This document shows positions 11,568 to 25,200 of a DNA stretch of 64,000 nt, one piece after another; within the stretch, counting starts at the first letter, position 1, and each line of letters begins with the position of its first letter. The notes below the pieces were generated by a model, which was given only the letters and a program-made list of their open reading frames with translations, was not told where the DNA came from and did no database searches. Source of the DNA: Trichoplax adhaerens (lineage: Eukaryota; Placozoa; Uniplacotomia; Trichoplacea; Trichoplacidae); the NCBI RefSeq assembly GCF_000150275.1, contig NW_002060965.1, forward strand, positions 314,923-378,922, in the 5' to 3' direction. Both the position numbers and the translations under genes were made by a program.

Positions 11568-13434
11568 ACATGTATTCATTGAGGGCTGCAAATACAAAAA
11601 CTAACTAAAGCTAAAGTTTCATAGTATTTCTTTAAAAATTTATTTACTTGTTCACGAAAAAATTATTGCACTGATTTGATTTTGAATAAATATAGTTACA
11701 TTATTACAATAACAAACAAAAGTAGCAGTTTATTTAGTCTTTTAATTCAATTAACCAATCAGTATCAATTTGGGGCAAGTCAATGATTTCTGAAATGAAC
11801 TCCTGAGGGTTAAGTAAACTTATAGAAATTTTTGTTTCTTCACGTACGATATCAGTAATAGGATTATCTAGTAGTTAGCAATCACTGAATTAAACTGTGG
11901 AAAGCTATTCCAGCATTCAAAATATCACTATATCTTTTCACATTAATAACTTCTTTATGGGCCTTGATGTCATCCAATACCGCATGATATCTGATCCTTG
12001 AAGGAGAACACATTAAATTTCAAATATAGAAATGGAACCAGAAAAACAAATCAAGCCTACAAATTAAGTACCATTCATAACATATCTGTAGATCACAATT
12101 TTATAAGCTAACCTATTGCCTTCAATAAAGACTAATAAACATCAATACTCTAGATTAACACCTAGCATAATGTATCATATAATATTATAAATCATAATCA
12201 TAAACTCTAATCTAACTTTGATAAACCTTTAAAAATGGGGTGATATTTAATTTCCATAGGCATAGATTACATTTTTAGCATTTTTTGAATGGGTAATGTA
12301 CTATTTTTTATTTGTATCAGCTTGCCAAATAATTTAGATTATCAATTTAATGAGGGGATTTCTTTCGAAACTGTAAACAAGAATTTAAATAAAGATATAC
12401 AATGGTTACAATTCTAACTGATTAGCTCTTGTAAATAGTTTATCCGTTCCAACATTACTTTTTTACAATAGTTTTTTTCATCATTGTATACCACTAGCTA
12501 CATTAAAAATTTGTACTACGTACCAGATTTCTCGTCCTCTATTTCCATTCTTTTAAAGAACTAGTACTTGTTCAAAAGCTTTATTTTACAAAGAATCTAA
12601 AATCTCTTCCTTCCTTACTCGAAGAAAACTGATTTCACTTAAAAACAGTGAGAAATACTTCTTAGCCCTTTCTACTATCAAACTTCTAGTCAGCGTAACT
12701 GGTCAAAAAAATACTGCCCTTTGTAAATAACTCAATATAACGATTTCTTTGTGATCTACCTTAACATAATATGAAATTGACCACAATATCAGGTTGGGTA
12801 TTTAGATCGCTCCGTAGCTTCTTAATGTATTCTTAAATATAGGCATTTTTTTATTGGCTTAGTATAGAAATCTGTACTGAGTCTGTTTCAACTATACTCA
12901 AACACTGTTATTCTCAGTTATTTATAGTACACACAATTTTCGCAATTTCCAATCTATTGCAATTACATAATCTATCATGGAATATGTGGTATCTAATACT
13001 ACAATCCTGTTCTCCGCATGCGTTGCATATCAAAAGTTATAAATACTGATGATTTTTGTCTCCAATTTGTTAGTTTTACCTGTCCATGTTAGTATCAACG
13101 CGCGCTGTAATTCGGTAGCTTACATGCTGATCTAGCAACTAACGCACTACATTTTACACAGTTACTATCTACAATAAAGTATCCATCTTTTCAATAAATC
13201 CCTAATATAATTCTGTGAATGGCTACTAAGTCCACATTTGCAGACTATTCGAACCCTACATTACACAAAGTAACAAACAGAATACTGTAATTGTTAGCGA
13301 TGCAAACTTAAAAAGCAAACAAGAAGCCGTCACAAGTCATCCGGAACCGTTCCCAGTAAAAACGACCTTGCAATTTAAAATTTATCTAAATTTTTCATTC
13401 AATTATAAGAATTTTAAGCCTTTCCTATATTACC
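11046..13434. other. Intergenic between genes 1 and 2
   Basis: No supported coding exon on either strand. It contains the TA microsatellite and ends with the gene 2 leader. TTAAGCCTTTCC just upstream of ATGGC resembles TTAAGCCTCTCT upstream of the gene 1 ATGGC, so the leader was duplicated too. Confidence 0.45.
11535..11564. repeat. (TA)15 microsatellite
   Basis: Thirty bases of pure alternating TA in intergenic sequence. Confidence 0.95.
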
Positions 13435-16275
13435 ATGGCAAATCAACAAGAGGCTGGCAAATGGCCAGAAGATTTTGATGACAGTCAATTCAAGAATGGA
13501 TCAAAGATTAAACAATTTTTAATCACCTTCATTAAAAATTTTATCTCAGTGTTGCAAGAGATGTCTAATATGCTTGAACTTCAAATTGAATTAAAGTCAG
13601 GGATAATTGCAGATTCTACATCACAATTTCTGGATGGTATTAAATCCTTTCTATTAGCAGTCTCGCATGATGGACTGTATAATATAGCAAAGGGAAACGA
13701 AATAATACAAAGACTAATCGACGAAATTACCGAAAGGCGCGATCGTAAATTCATCAAAAAAATTATTGACCGTCTAACTCCCAACAAAGATAGCATTAAA
13801 TTAGCTATATCCATAATGGCTTGCGATCTTGTCAGAATCTATGAGCAGCAAATATCTATTATTTCTGGTTATAGCGATAATTACTACGTTAAAAAATTTG
13901 CAAATGATATGGTCAAGGTGATCATCAGGTACATTTTAAATGAGGAAGATCGCCCACCGGAAAAGCCGACTGATATTGCGAAATTTGTTATCCCATGTCT
14001 TTTTAATCCTAATTTTGCCAAAAAAAAGTGGTTAGTTGAGATTTTATAGAATAATTTTATTTGTAAATCTCATATTGTTCTATAGCAACTTTAATTGATA
14101 AGTAGAGAAGATGGTTTTTAGTTGCCCATAGTGATTTCAGCTAATAATAAAAGTAATGCGTAGTAAAATTTCTACATAAATTTAAAGTCAGCACTCTGTA
14201 AGCTAGATTAGACATATCTATTTAATACAGTAATTGTAGATGATGGCTAGTATGATGAGACGGTGTGTACTAGTACTAATAGTACTATGTTATCTACAGA
14301 ATTGACTGTATATTAATAACTCAAAACTGAGTTGATGGATTGTGAACCAAAGGGTTATAAAATTTGTTCATTAAAATAAAGATACCTTTTTTAGCGAAAT
14401 CACTGTTTAAACCCAATAGTAAAATAGTTCAATACTTTATCATTATTCTACTAGTATGAGCCAGCTCATCGCATTCCATTTTATCTTAATGTTTTTTACC
14501 AAAATTATAAGCAATTATAACTTACACCTACTTGGATTAAATTTTTAGAATAATAACTAATATGAGATGCAGATAAAGGCAATATAAATGGATTGATGAT
14601 GATATTTTATAACTTCACTATCATTCCACTAACTGATGAGCTAGCTAACTGTACTTCACTTAGCCTAGAGACTTTTTCAACTAAAATCATGCGTAATCTT
14701 AACTCTAATTTTACTTAGATCCTATGCATATAATGAGTTCCTTAATTAATAAAATTCACAATTTACATAGGTTAATGATAGACATTAGTTATGTAAAACT
14801 ACTTTCGAAAGGAATTTCTTACGTATTTCTTAGTGTATACCTACGCGCCGTAAATGGATTCTAAAAGCTCTTTGGTTGACAAATACTCGTTTAAATTGCA
14901 GTTATTAAAATTAGCAATTGTCTAAAGTGAAGAAATTAGGTCACCACTTGTTCAACCCGAAAAGTATGATTTAATTATAGCACGCCTGATGAAGAAAATT
15001 CCATTTTCTTACCATTAAGATAATAATTAAATGTGGCTAAGTAAGATCAGTCGGGTGAATTAATAAGTCTAGCTTCTACGATAGCTATTCCATGTGATTC
15101 CAAAATCACATGAGTAAATTATACAGTAGTATAAATCTATATAACTGTCAGCTACATCTTTAAATGCATATGATACGAAGAAAGCAAGTACACCATTTAT
15201 CGTATCAGCCATCATACTATTACTTATTAAACATAGCAGACTATTCTGCTTGCTAGTACTACTGTACTCATGCTGTAGCTGCCAATTATTGAATGACTAA
15301 TATTTATACTGCAGGAAATATGCTAAGTGTCCACTACGATAATTAATTAACACATTGATGCTATTCATTCTTTTAGCCATGTTTCATGGCAAAATCGTTT
15401 TAAAATGCTACAGCAAGTACTTTCATACCATAATCCTATTTTTAGGTTCAAAATAAAGAAGGGAAGTGAATTAGAAATAGTCTTACAAGAAAATGGAAAG
15501 CTGAAAAAAATCAATTCACCAGATTTAATTATCAATACTGGAATTAGAGTAAAGGTGAATAATTCTTTTAAGTGCTATGATCTAAGCCACGGTGGAAAAA
15601 TTGCTCTATATGGCTTCCGACAGTTGTCCTTTTTCAGCATTGGCAACCATAAAGACATAGTGAACGGCATCAACGATATTACGCATCAAATTAATATCAA
15701 TGATCAATCATTATATCAGTATAAAAGCAAATTAAGCGGAAATCTAGATATGGAATCCTTTATTCATTATGCTGAACAGGTTCTAAATGTCGCCACACAG
15801 AAAGATCGATTTGAAATCACTGCTACGGTCAATGATGATCAAATCAATATAATTACCACATTATTAACAGAGGATATTTCAAATTTAATCAATGATAAAA
15901 TGGATACGTTCAAAATCTACCTGAAAGAAGCGTTTGGGAAAGAAATGAAAGAGATGAAAGAGATACTAGAGAAGATTGCAAAGTATCAGGATTTGATTAC
16001 AAATGAAAAATTCATTTTAACTAACTCAATTGAAGAGATTTCAAAGGCTTTTAACATTCATACTAAAAAGATGATAGAAAATCTAGAAAAAGCAGGAACT
16101 GAACGAAAGCAAATTTTAGCGCTTAATCTTAGAATAGAGCAAAAGTTAGATGGTTTAGTAAATCAAATACAGAGCAATCCCACAGATGCATCAGGTCTTA
16201 ATCAACCCAACCGGAATATATCACAAGAGAGCGACAGTAAGGATACCACAGTCATTAGCAAACCTCTTTTAAAAG
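13435..16275 (+). CDS. Gene 2 exons 1-2: unknown N-terminal module
   Basis: Exon 1 (MANQQEAGKWPEDFDDSQ...) matches gene 1 exon 1. Shared blocks are KWPEDF, the RRDRKFIKKIIDRLTPNKD region, SIMACDLVRIYEQQ, and the final FNPNFAKKKW. It looks all-helical. Exon 2 (FKIKKGSELEIVLQENGKL...) begins with a short beta-like segment of about 60 residues with KKGSELEI and YGFRQLSFF. A long, highly charged helical stretch follows, from about YQYKSKLSG to the end, with heptad-like spacing (KEMKEMKEILEKIAKYQDL). Exon 1 ends KKK-TG|GTTAGT and exon 2 begins G|TTC, making a Trp codon. I do not recognise the fold. It is neither CARD, death domain, DED nor pyrin by motif. Because it precedes both an NB-ARC and a death domain, it is probably an effector or dimerisation module (inference). 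Confidence 0.65.
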
Positions 16276-19200
16276 GTGATAAATATCTTCACTTTTATAT
16301 AACAGCAATAATTGAAATAGATCATAGATCACACCAGTAAGTCAGCAAAATTAAATGAATTTAGCTGATAATCATATCATATTTACGATGGTCACATTGC
16401 AACAGAACTGTAACACACGTCTTTATTCATGGGATAACAAATTACTCTAATTAGGATCTAAATTATCGAAAAATATATGATATGGAATACTTTTTGCGAT
16501 ATACAGCATGAAGCACAGCCCACACATTTTCAATAATATCTAAGCTGTAGCAACCATAATTACAACAGGATTCATTAAAATAGTACTCGCATGTCACAAA
16601 AGAGAGTTACCAGCAAATTAAAACAATACGGTTTACCTATTTACTCGGTTGCATCACGTATTGTAGTACGTCGACAATTTATAAAAATTTCAATTATCTT
16701 CATCAATAAAATCCAGATAAATCCATTAGCCGGATATCAAAACTTACTATATAGAGATACCTTCAAAGTATTACTCATTAAATCGTACTTAAAACCTTAA
16801 TCATGACCTACTTTTAACTTTAGATTTGCTAAAGAATTTTCCGATCGTACCGGACAGTCACTATATTCGTCGAGAAAAATGGATAACTAAAATTTGTGAT
16901 CAATTAAAGGAAATTGGCACGAATGGCGGTCAAGTTTTAATCTATGGTTCCCCAGGAATTGGTAAAACTGTAGCAGTTGCTCAAGCAGTAGAGCGAAGTG
17001 TAATTGAGCTAGGCCACTTTCAATCCTATAAAGCATATTGGCTAGATATAGGTACTGTTAGCCATTTTAAAAATAAGACTTTTCTAAATTTATAGATAGT
17101 ATTCTATAAAGTTTACAATGTATTATACAACATAATATTTAATGTATGAAATAAGACATAAATGTTGCATGCAATTTCCTTCAACTAGAACTTAAGCGCT
17201 CTGATAGGATACTTCGTTTTATTTGCTCCGAAAATAGAGACATAAATAACATTTTTAATATCTAGCTAACTAGAAACACAAGTTTAAAGCTGCAGGTCCG
17301 GAAATATACCGTACTATCTAAAATTATAACGTATTATGCTATAGCTGCTGACAGTCACAGCTGCTTGCTATCACTGTATTTCCTAAATCAAATTACAACA
17401 AGCTTTTACGTAATATACCATAAGTATAAAGACGCTAATAAGGAAAACATATATCTAAAGTGTTACAGTCGATATTAAGCCATTGGGTGAAAGCATAAAG
17501 AAACTTAAAACAAAGATTTTCTAGTTTTAGAACAAAGTACTGGCTCATAAATTCGTAAAGTGAATACGTTTTTGCTCGAGCAGGATTGGATTATTTCTGC
17601 GTAAGATCAGAAGTACCATTAATAGCATTCGTTCTAATAAACATATACCTCATTTAACATTTATTGGAGAAATTTGCTTATAGGATTAACGATAAATCCC
17701 TTCTTATCAGTTCTCTCATTATTAGAAAAAAATCTAAATTGACAACAAGATTATATTAGAAACTTGAAAGCATTGGTTAACAAATTTTTGCCACTATTAG
17801 CTGTAATGATTGAAGTTCATTACAGTATTTATGTATTAAATTAGCATATAGAACTTTGCCTATGCAAAGGCACAAATATATATGTACTATCTCTGAGTTA
17901 GATCTGATCTGTTTAATAATAAATGTACGAGTATATAATTATAATAATTTTAATATTTAGGTAAAATAAATGAAGATCAGCTAGCAGAAAAGTTAAAAAG
18001 CTTGTATCAAATTCTTAGTGGTTCAAAAGTCTTTTCCAATGAATTGCCCAGCATTCTGGATAATATTAATAGACTCTTTGAAGGTAACAAACGAATTTCA
18101 GCTTAATACCAATTCTTAAATTTGACAAACAGCTATTGTAGCATTAATTTTCCCTTAAAAATATCAGAGAATAGAATAAAGTCATTACATAATCAATTAT
18201 GTGGTAATTTAATCGTATTCTTATCGAATTATTCTAGAGGATAAGAAAGTAGGAAATAATCTATTTGTTTTTGATGATATTTGGCATCCTTCATATTATA
18301 ATTATTTTAAATTTGCTAAAAAATCAATCGCTACATCAAGAGAAATTAATCCGAATAATAAATTGCAGCCCTCAATCGAAATATCGGTAAGCACATTTAA
18401 ATATTACTTAATATTGTAGTTTAAATATTTTTTTATTCGTATTTCATTTTAAAGCAATAATTAATTTCATAATTAGAATTAAAATTGAAAATATACGTAT
18501 CAGAAATTTTACCCATCTCTCAATTAGCTAAGCTATATAGCACATTGAACGTGAATTTAGAATAAGGTATATTAACTATATTTATAGGAAGGTTTTACCG
18601 ATATTGAAGTTCGTGAGGTTTTTAAGAAATATGAAAAAATAGAGAATGCCGAAATTTGCAAAGAGGACCCGTGGATTGATGATATAATTATAGCTTCCGG
18701 AGGCTTACCTTTAGCTATTGGCTTAATTGGCGGCCTTGGTTTAAGAACCAATGAGCAGTGGAAAAATGCTCTTAATTCCATCAGAGATGCGAAATGCCCC
18801 ATAAAAATTCCAAATTATGAAAATAATCTATGGGGAACAGTGGAGTTAAGCATAAAAAATTTAGGTGAACATGAGCAAAAATTTCGGCAACTTGGTGCCT
18901 TTAAATACCCAAAAGTATCCATTGATTCTATTACATCATTATGGCAGTGTGAAAAAGAAGTAGGACAAAGTATTTTGAGGAAATTTCATAGTAAATCATT
19001 GCTAAAATCTTTAGATTACGAAAGGTAAGAGCTATACATTGCATGCCAACGTTCATAATTTAATTCCTAGAACGCTTCCATTTCCTGAATGTAATATTCT
19101 GCCAGTTCTTGATAGTAGCATAGTTGTGCCTATGACAGCAATACTGATTAGGAGGCATTAAAATCGCCTTCTATCACTTCATTTTAATCATTTGTAGTAG

Positions 19201-22200
19201 TAGCTCTGACAATGAAGTTGAAAGAGCTTTTATTGATCCTATATTAGTCTTTAATGTAATAAAGAATTGACCAAAAGAGTAGTTTGGCGTAGTACAAGAC
19301 AGGCTCCATAATAAATTATTTACATCCCTTCTACAGGCACGTAGTTACTAATTCTTTCCTTAAAACAAAAAATCGTTGGTCTGTTCCTAGCCTTAGATAA
19401 GGCCTTAACATCAAGGATTAAAGTAGTTTTCTTAGACATAAATTAATGCATATTACAATCTAGAGTAGAGCAGATCAATTTTTATATGTAGCTTTAGCGC
19501 GGTTACCTGCTAAATAGACTTGGCATTTGACAGGTAGTGTAGGTTTAAAATTCAAGAACTAATGTAGATCATTTTACACATTTTCGATGGATGATGTCTA
19601 CGCAATAATATCTGCTTTATTACCTAATTATAATCTAGACGTAAAAAGGCGTAGTAAGCTTGTAATTCATCTTTTCGAATTCTAAGCATTAATAGTCTCA
19701 AACGAATCATTTTTTATTAATCTTCTCAATATTTTATACCATTTATAATCCATTTAATTAATAATTTATCATTTTTAAATCCAGTATGGTGAAATTTAGC
19801 AATCGATAACAGATAAAATTACTTGATTATAAGTCATCCAATTAAGTATCGTAGCCATCAATAAGAACCAACTATATATTCATAGTATATTTCTATAAAT
19901 CGTGAAATATTCCAAAATCGATCTTTAAATATATATCTAAAAGTAACAAATATTAATGTCCAATGTATCTTCTTTTCTAATATATATTATCTCTTGGAAT
20001 GGGGCTATGATTGGCATAAAGTGATAACTGCGATTTGCATAACATGATGCTAAGCCATCTTCAAGTGCTTAATAGCGAAGAACAAACTCAAGAAGCGTAT
20101 GAACAATCTTTAAATAAAAAGTTATTCGAAGGCTATTTGTGGCGATGCAATGGAAAGTGGAGTCAGTATCCTGAAACCGATGTATATTTTTACCATAATA
20201 TTATCGATCATGCTATAAAGGCAAATAATCATGAACTTTTAAAAAGTTTAATGAGCGATTTCTACTGGATGTCAGTCAAATTGAAAGTATTCCAGACAAT
20301 TTATAAACTATGCATTGATATCGAGAAATATATCAAGTACTTAGCTTCCAGAAAAGAGGTAAATTCAACTAAACTATAATCATTTCTTCCAAAAAGCGCT
20401 AAGAAAAGTGAGATAGTTTTAAACTAGAAACTAATAAAATAGCTTTCATTTCTAGCTGCTGACACAAGCTAAAAATCATGTATGAATTATAAAACTGAGT
20501 TCTACACAAACCCTAACGTAAATGTATCACATTCTCTAATTACAGCACGGTAACATAAAATATAATATATAGATTTGAAGATATCAGATAACATATTTAC
20601 CGAAAGAACGTGCTAAGCTATAATTCAACATAACAAAATATTACTTTAAATAGGCATCAATTAATTTTCCTTGTCCATGAGTTACATATATGAAAGTATA
20701 TTTAGGCGAATATAAAATGCGCTCATCGGTGTAATAACAAGTGTGAAAGCTATATGAATAAATTAAATGCTCATGATAGTACATAAATGTTTAATTTACT
20801 ATCATACGTTTAACTTCCTTGGCTGCTTCAGGATAGAATTGGATAGTTTAATACTAGAAAGTATTGCAAAAGTATACAATTCTAACTACTAACCCAAAAT
20901 TGCAATGGAATTTTTAGGACAACGAAAATTACAAAATCTTACTTTCATTACTCCGTCAACATGAATACTATTTAGATTTAGAATCCAAGGACTTGGTTCA
21001 GTTTTTACTCATAATCGCATTTAACAACGACAGTACGTGGATTACTAACATGGCAACTACTCTAGCCAGTCAATGTTCTGAAAGCGGCAAATATTGGATG
21101 ATAGCAGGGTAAGCAAAAGCTAATAATGGCTGATTTAAATAGCATCGTAATCATCAATAATATGATAGATGATTGAAATACTAGCTAAAATTAGCCATGA
21201 TCAGATTGATACACTGTATAGAAAAGCTTTGTGGAGGCAACTTAAAGGAAATTAGCCCCTGTTCTGGCAGTTTACTAACTCAAATTCTTCGTCATACCAG
21301 CCACAATCCGGTATTAGTTCATTAGATAAATCGATTGCTCCTCATCACACAGGTCTTTCTAGAAGGACTTTGTAGAATAGTCCATACTTACAAAGCGCAT
21401 GACGACTTCACTTAATTAAAATCACTATAAATGCATAACATATAGACTACATTAATTCGTACAAGCGAAGCACCAACTGTGAAAACCAATATAGCATGTT
21501 ATGTATTCAGAGAATTGAAGCAATTACGTCAAGCAAAACTAAGCAATTAATTATTTCAGTACGTAGCACTACCAAAAGACAACAGACAGAAATCATGATA
21601 AATCAATGCAGCGTAAATATTTTATCTACCACACAAAACAAAATACAACGTTGTCATATAATTAGGATGTTAAATAATTAGATTACAATCACAAATCATA
21701 GTAATGCCAAAATAAGCAGACAAAGAATAGAATCAAAAGCTTCATACTTTAACATTATACGCGCAATGGATTATATTACCAATATAGCAAAATCGTAATT
21801 CAGCAAGTGCTAATGCAGTAATATTCTATAATTCTACAGTATACCATAGTTGCAGTATACAAAATCCTAGCATTATAGCGACATTTGTGCATCAAAATAG
21901 CACGTTATCCACTACAGTAGGCTACATAGCATATACCATCTCAGCCTAGGATAGTAATAAATGATTATAAATAACGACATGAGGATAGAAAGTCCTACTA
22001 AAACTGAACTTAATAGCGTACGTTTCTATATTAAAGCAGAAGACTATAGAAAGTGTCTGTTTTTGACAAATACAAGAAAAACTATCACTGATACAATATC
22101 ACTATATTGCATATCAGTCGTTACTGTTGTGTTACTGTAAAAGAAATCGAATAAAAATTTAAAAATGAGATCATCATGACCTACAGTAATAGAGTAACTA

Positions 22201-25200
22201 TAGTACTGTAGATAGTATATGCAAAAGAATAGATCAAAATATGAAAATTTTACCATAGTATGTAACAAACAGAACTAATTAGAGAGGTTATTATGGAATT
22301 GCTTTCATACAGCATAAAAGTATAGCAAGAATGAGCTAGCTATAAGCAAGAAAAAGTAATCAAAATACTTTCACTTCCATGTTGAATATTTCAAATTAAA
22401 CAAATCAGAATATCAATGTGGTACTGTTGATTCCTGAATTGTAATTAATAATGATACGGTAATAACCAAAACTTGCATTTATAATGTCGATAGAGTGCAC
22501 GCTAGTTTTTTCTCTTTTAATACTCGCAGCACTATTTACAAGTTGTGTTGGAGGCGATCATATCTACTACCTCTTTAATAGACAATACCATGCTTAAGCA
22601 GGAAATGATAGCATAACTCTATATCCTTGTAATGTCTAGTACAATTAGCTATGATTATTACAATTCTAGATATAATCAAAGCAGAAAATTTTTAACAGAG
22701 CTATAAATCATAACGTCTTGTAGTAACCTGTTGTCACAAATTCAGCTTTATGATCGTCTAAACTTCGCTACCAGCCACTTCAGGACTCCTACTAACTAAG
22801 AAGAGATACCGTGAGTTTGACTAACTACAGACTCACAAGTACTATGAGTGGCTGGAAGGTTGTTTAGCTTTATGAGTTTTATTCCAAAAGTACCTGAAAA
22901 GTATAGACCTTATTGTACAACAAAGAAATAGCAACTACGCGACGTAGTATCTGCTCGGCCTTATATACGATCCCCACACGTAGGTGGTCCAAAATAGAGA
23001 AACAAGTTTTATATCATTTACTTGCATTGATATGAGAAATAAGACATAAATCATAATATGATTCAGTATATAGTCCAGTTATAAACAACATTAATTATTC
23101 GTAACATCTCAAGCTGGAGTAAATAAACAATACTAGTACAAACTCACGTCGCTTTGCTGACGGTTTACCGTAATGTATCCATTTGTTAATAATTAACAGA
23201 TAGTATTACCATTCGACATTATATATATCCCGGTAATAGCCAGGCACTACTATATTCACAGCTATGCTTGTAGAATACTACTTTTCAATTATGCATTGAC
23301 GGATGAAATGCTATATTAAGATTAGTTAATGGTCCAAAGCACATGATAACTAATGTACGGTGATGGCCATACCAAGTTAAGATTAGCAGGTACTGTAAGA
23401 TATCTACAGTGTGGTACAATGTCCTTAGCACTGTGGTCAATTCTATACCAATCATTATAATGTGTTTAAAGAACGCTTGGGTATGCAAGAAAAGCTTGCT
23501 CTGTCGATAAGTGCTGTTATAAGAAAATGCAACAATCAAAACGGCAGTGTAGGAAACTCTATAAAGATTCTATGTTTATTCAATTTTCATTAGAGTATTA
23601 CTTCAAATCAAAATTGAAAGGCCCAGTGGCCACCCTTAGCGATATAAGGAATACCATTTTTAAAAATCAGTACTCTGCAGAAATTACTACCTTAGAGCTA
23701 TTCGTTTTACATGAAGAAATCTGGAGCTAAAAGGTCCTGTAAGAATCTTATACTGATCTATTGAAATGAACCCATAATCAGAGTCATCTAACAGTAGTAT
23801 AAATACCCCCGCGCTGCTCGTTTCAAGGGAGGGTGGGATTGGTGCTAAGTTAAAACTAGCAGTGAACATCATCATCGTAAACGCAATTAATTCAGATTTC
23901 CATTAACATCTAATGTAATAAACAATTTTAGGAGGATGGAAAACTAATCCACAAAAATATAAACAGTTTTGGGAGAACAACAAACTAATCTACAAAAGTA
24001 AGATGACAGCATCGCAACACCTGTTTATCTAACAAAAATTCTTGACATTAACTTCATTACTAAACCTTGATGCCTCGATTACTGAGTTACTAATAACGAG
24101 TTATTTGTGAAAATGTCCACGTAAGAAATTAAGCTTAACAGTAGTAAGAGTGAAGATGGTGGTACGAAACCTGAGGGGATTAGTGGTGTCAAAGATTTTA
24201 CTTATTGGCGTTGGATAGGCAAATGCTATTAGTCGGTAATTTAGAGACGATAAATGAAACCCAAAGTGGGAATATAAGAAAAATTAAGTAATGAACGATT
24301 TAATGCGCCGCAATAGTGAGACGATTTACTAAGTAACTACCTCAGTATAGGGATAAAAATAGTACTTATAACGATTCTGGATGAAACTAAAGGCAAATGT
24401 GTTAACATCAACTAGACATACAAGGGAAGAAACAGTTACGTCTAACTGGATGGAATCCAAGACAATAGGCACGAGTCAATCCGATACTATACCTCGCTAT
24501 TGCGTCAGAGAAGATGGCTTGAGTATTATTAATGCACGAAAGATTACAGATGCAAAATTTGCCATCAAGGTAAGTCTTTTAAGCTCTTAAGAGGTAATAA
24601 TTCATAAATATTCCTTACGTTATTTTCATAGGTATAATATTTCCAGCTATAGGTGTTGAATAATCTTCTTTCTATAAAATATCATCAATCATTCAGATAC
24701 AAGACTATGATACTGGAGAAATTAAATTTGACCTGCCAGTCTCCAAAAGAAATATTAAAGAAGTTAAAATTTCAGCAGATGGAAATTGGCTTGCTTTCTT
24801 AATGCACATATCTCAGGTAATAAATGAGATGCAATTGAATAACTAGAACAACAGCAATTATACTGCAAATTAAATTCAGGACATTTTATGTTTTTGGTGT
24901 TATGGCACTCCAACTTGAATCTGAACATATAAGCAAATCGCCAAAATAAGCTATATAAGAATTACGGAGACTATTAAAGCCACTAGTTTTCAATATACGA
25001 CAATGTCAGAGCAATAAAGCACTCATATGCTGCAGTTAGCGCTATCTTGTGGCAAAGAACTCCAGCGTAGATACAATAACCGAAACTACTTTCCAGTATT
25101 TTTCAGTCTCTGTGCTAGTGACATATGAGAACTCGATTTCTCAGCTGTACTCTGTAGACAACTGATTAATTGCTATGTATTTTCTTCTCGTTACAACCCC

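Larger units (their letters stand above)
21109..24415 (+). other. Gene 2 intron 8, 3.3 kb, repeat-rich
   Basis: The intron runs from GG|GTAAGC at 21109 to AACATCAACTAG before 24416. The flanking phases (2 and 1+) join GG with A to give Gly, and gene 3 has an equivalent junction (GC + T). It contains no supported exon. Its second half holds element R2 copy 1 with R1 copy B inside it. Confidence 0.65.

Noticed and set aside
23527-23730. 67-codon ORF inside R1 copy B as a transposase fragment
   Set aside because: Too short, no catalytic motif, and frame broken in the other copy; kept only as part of the repeat.
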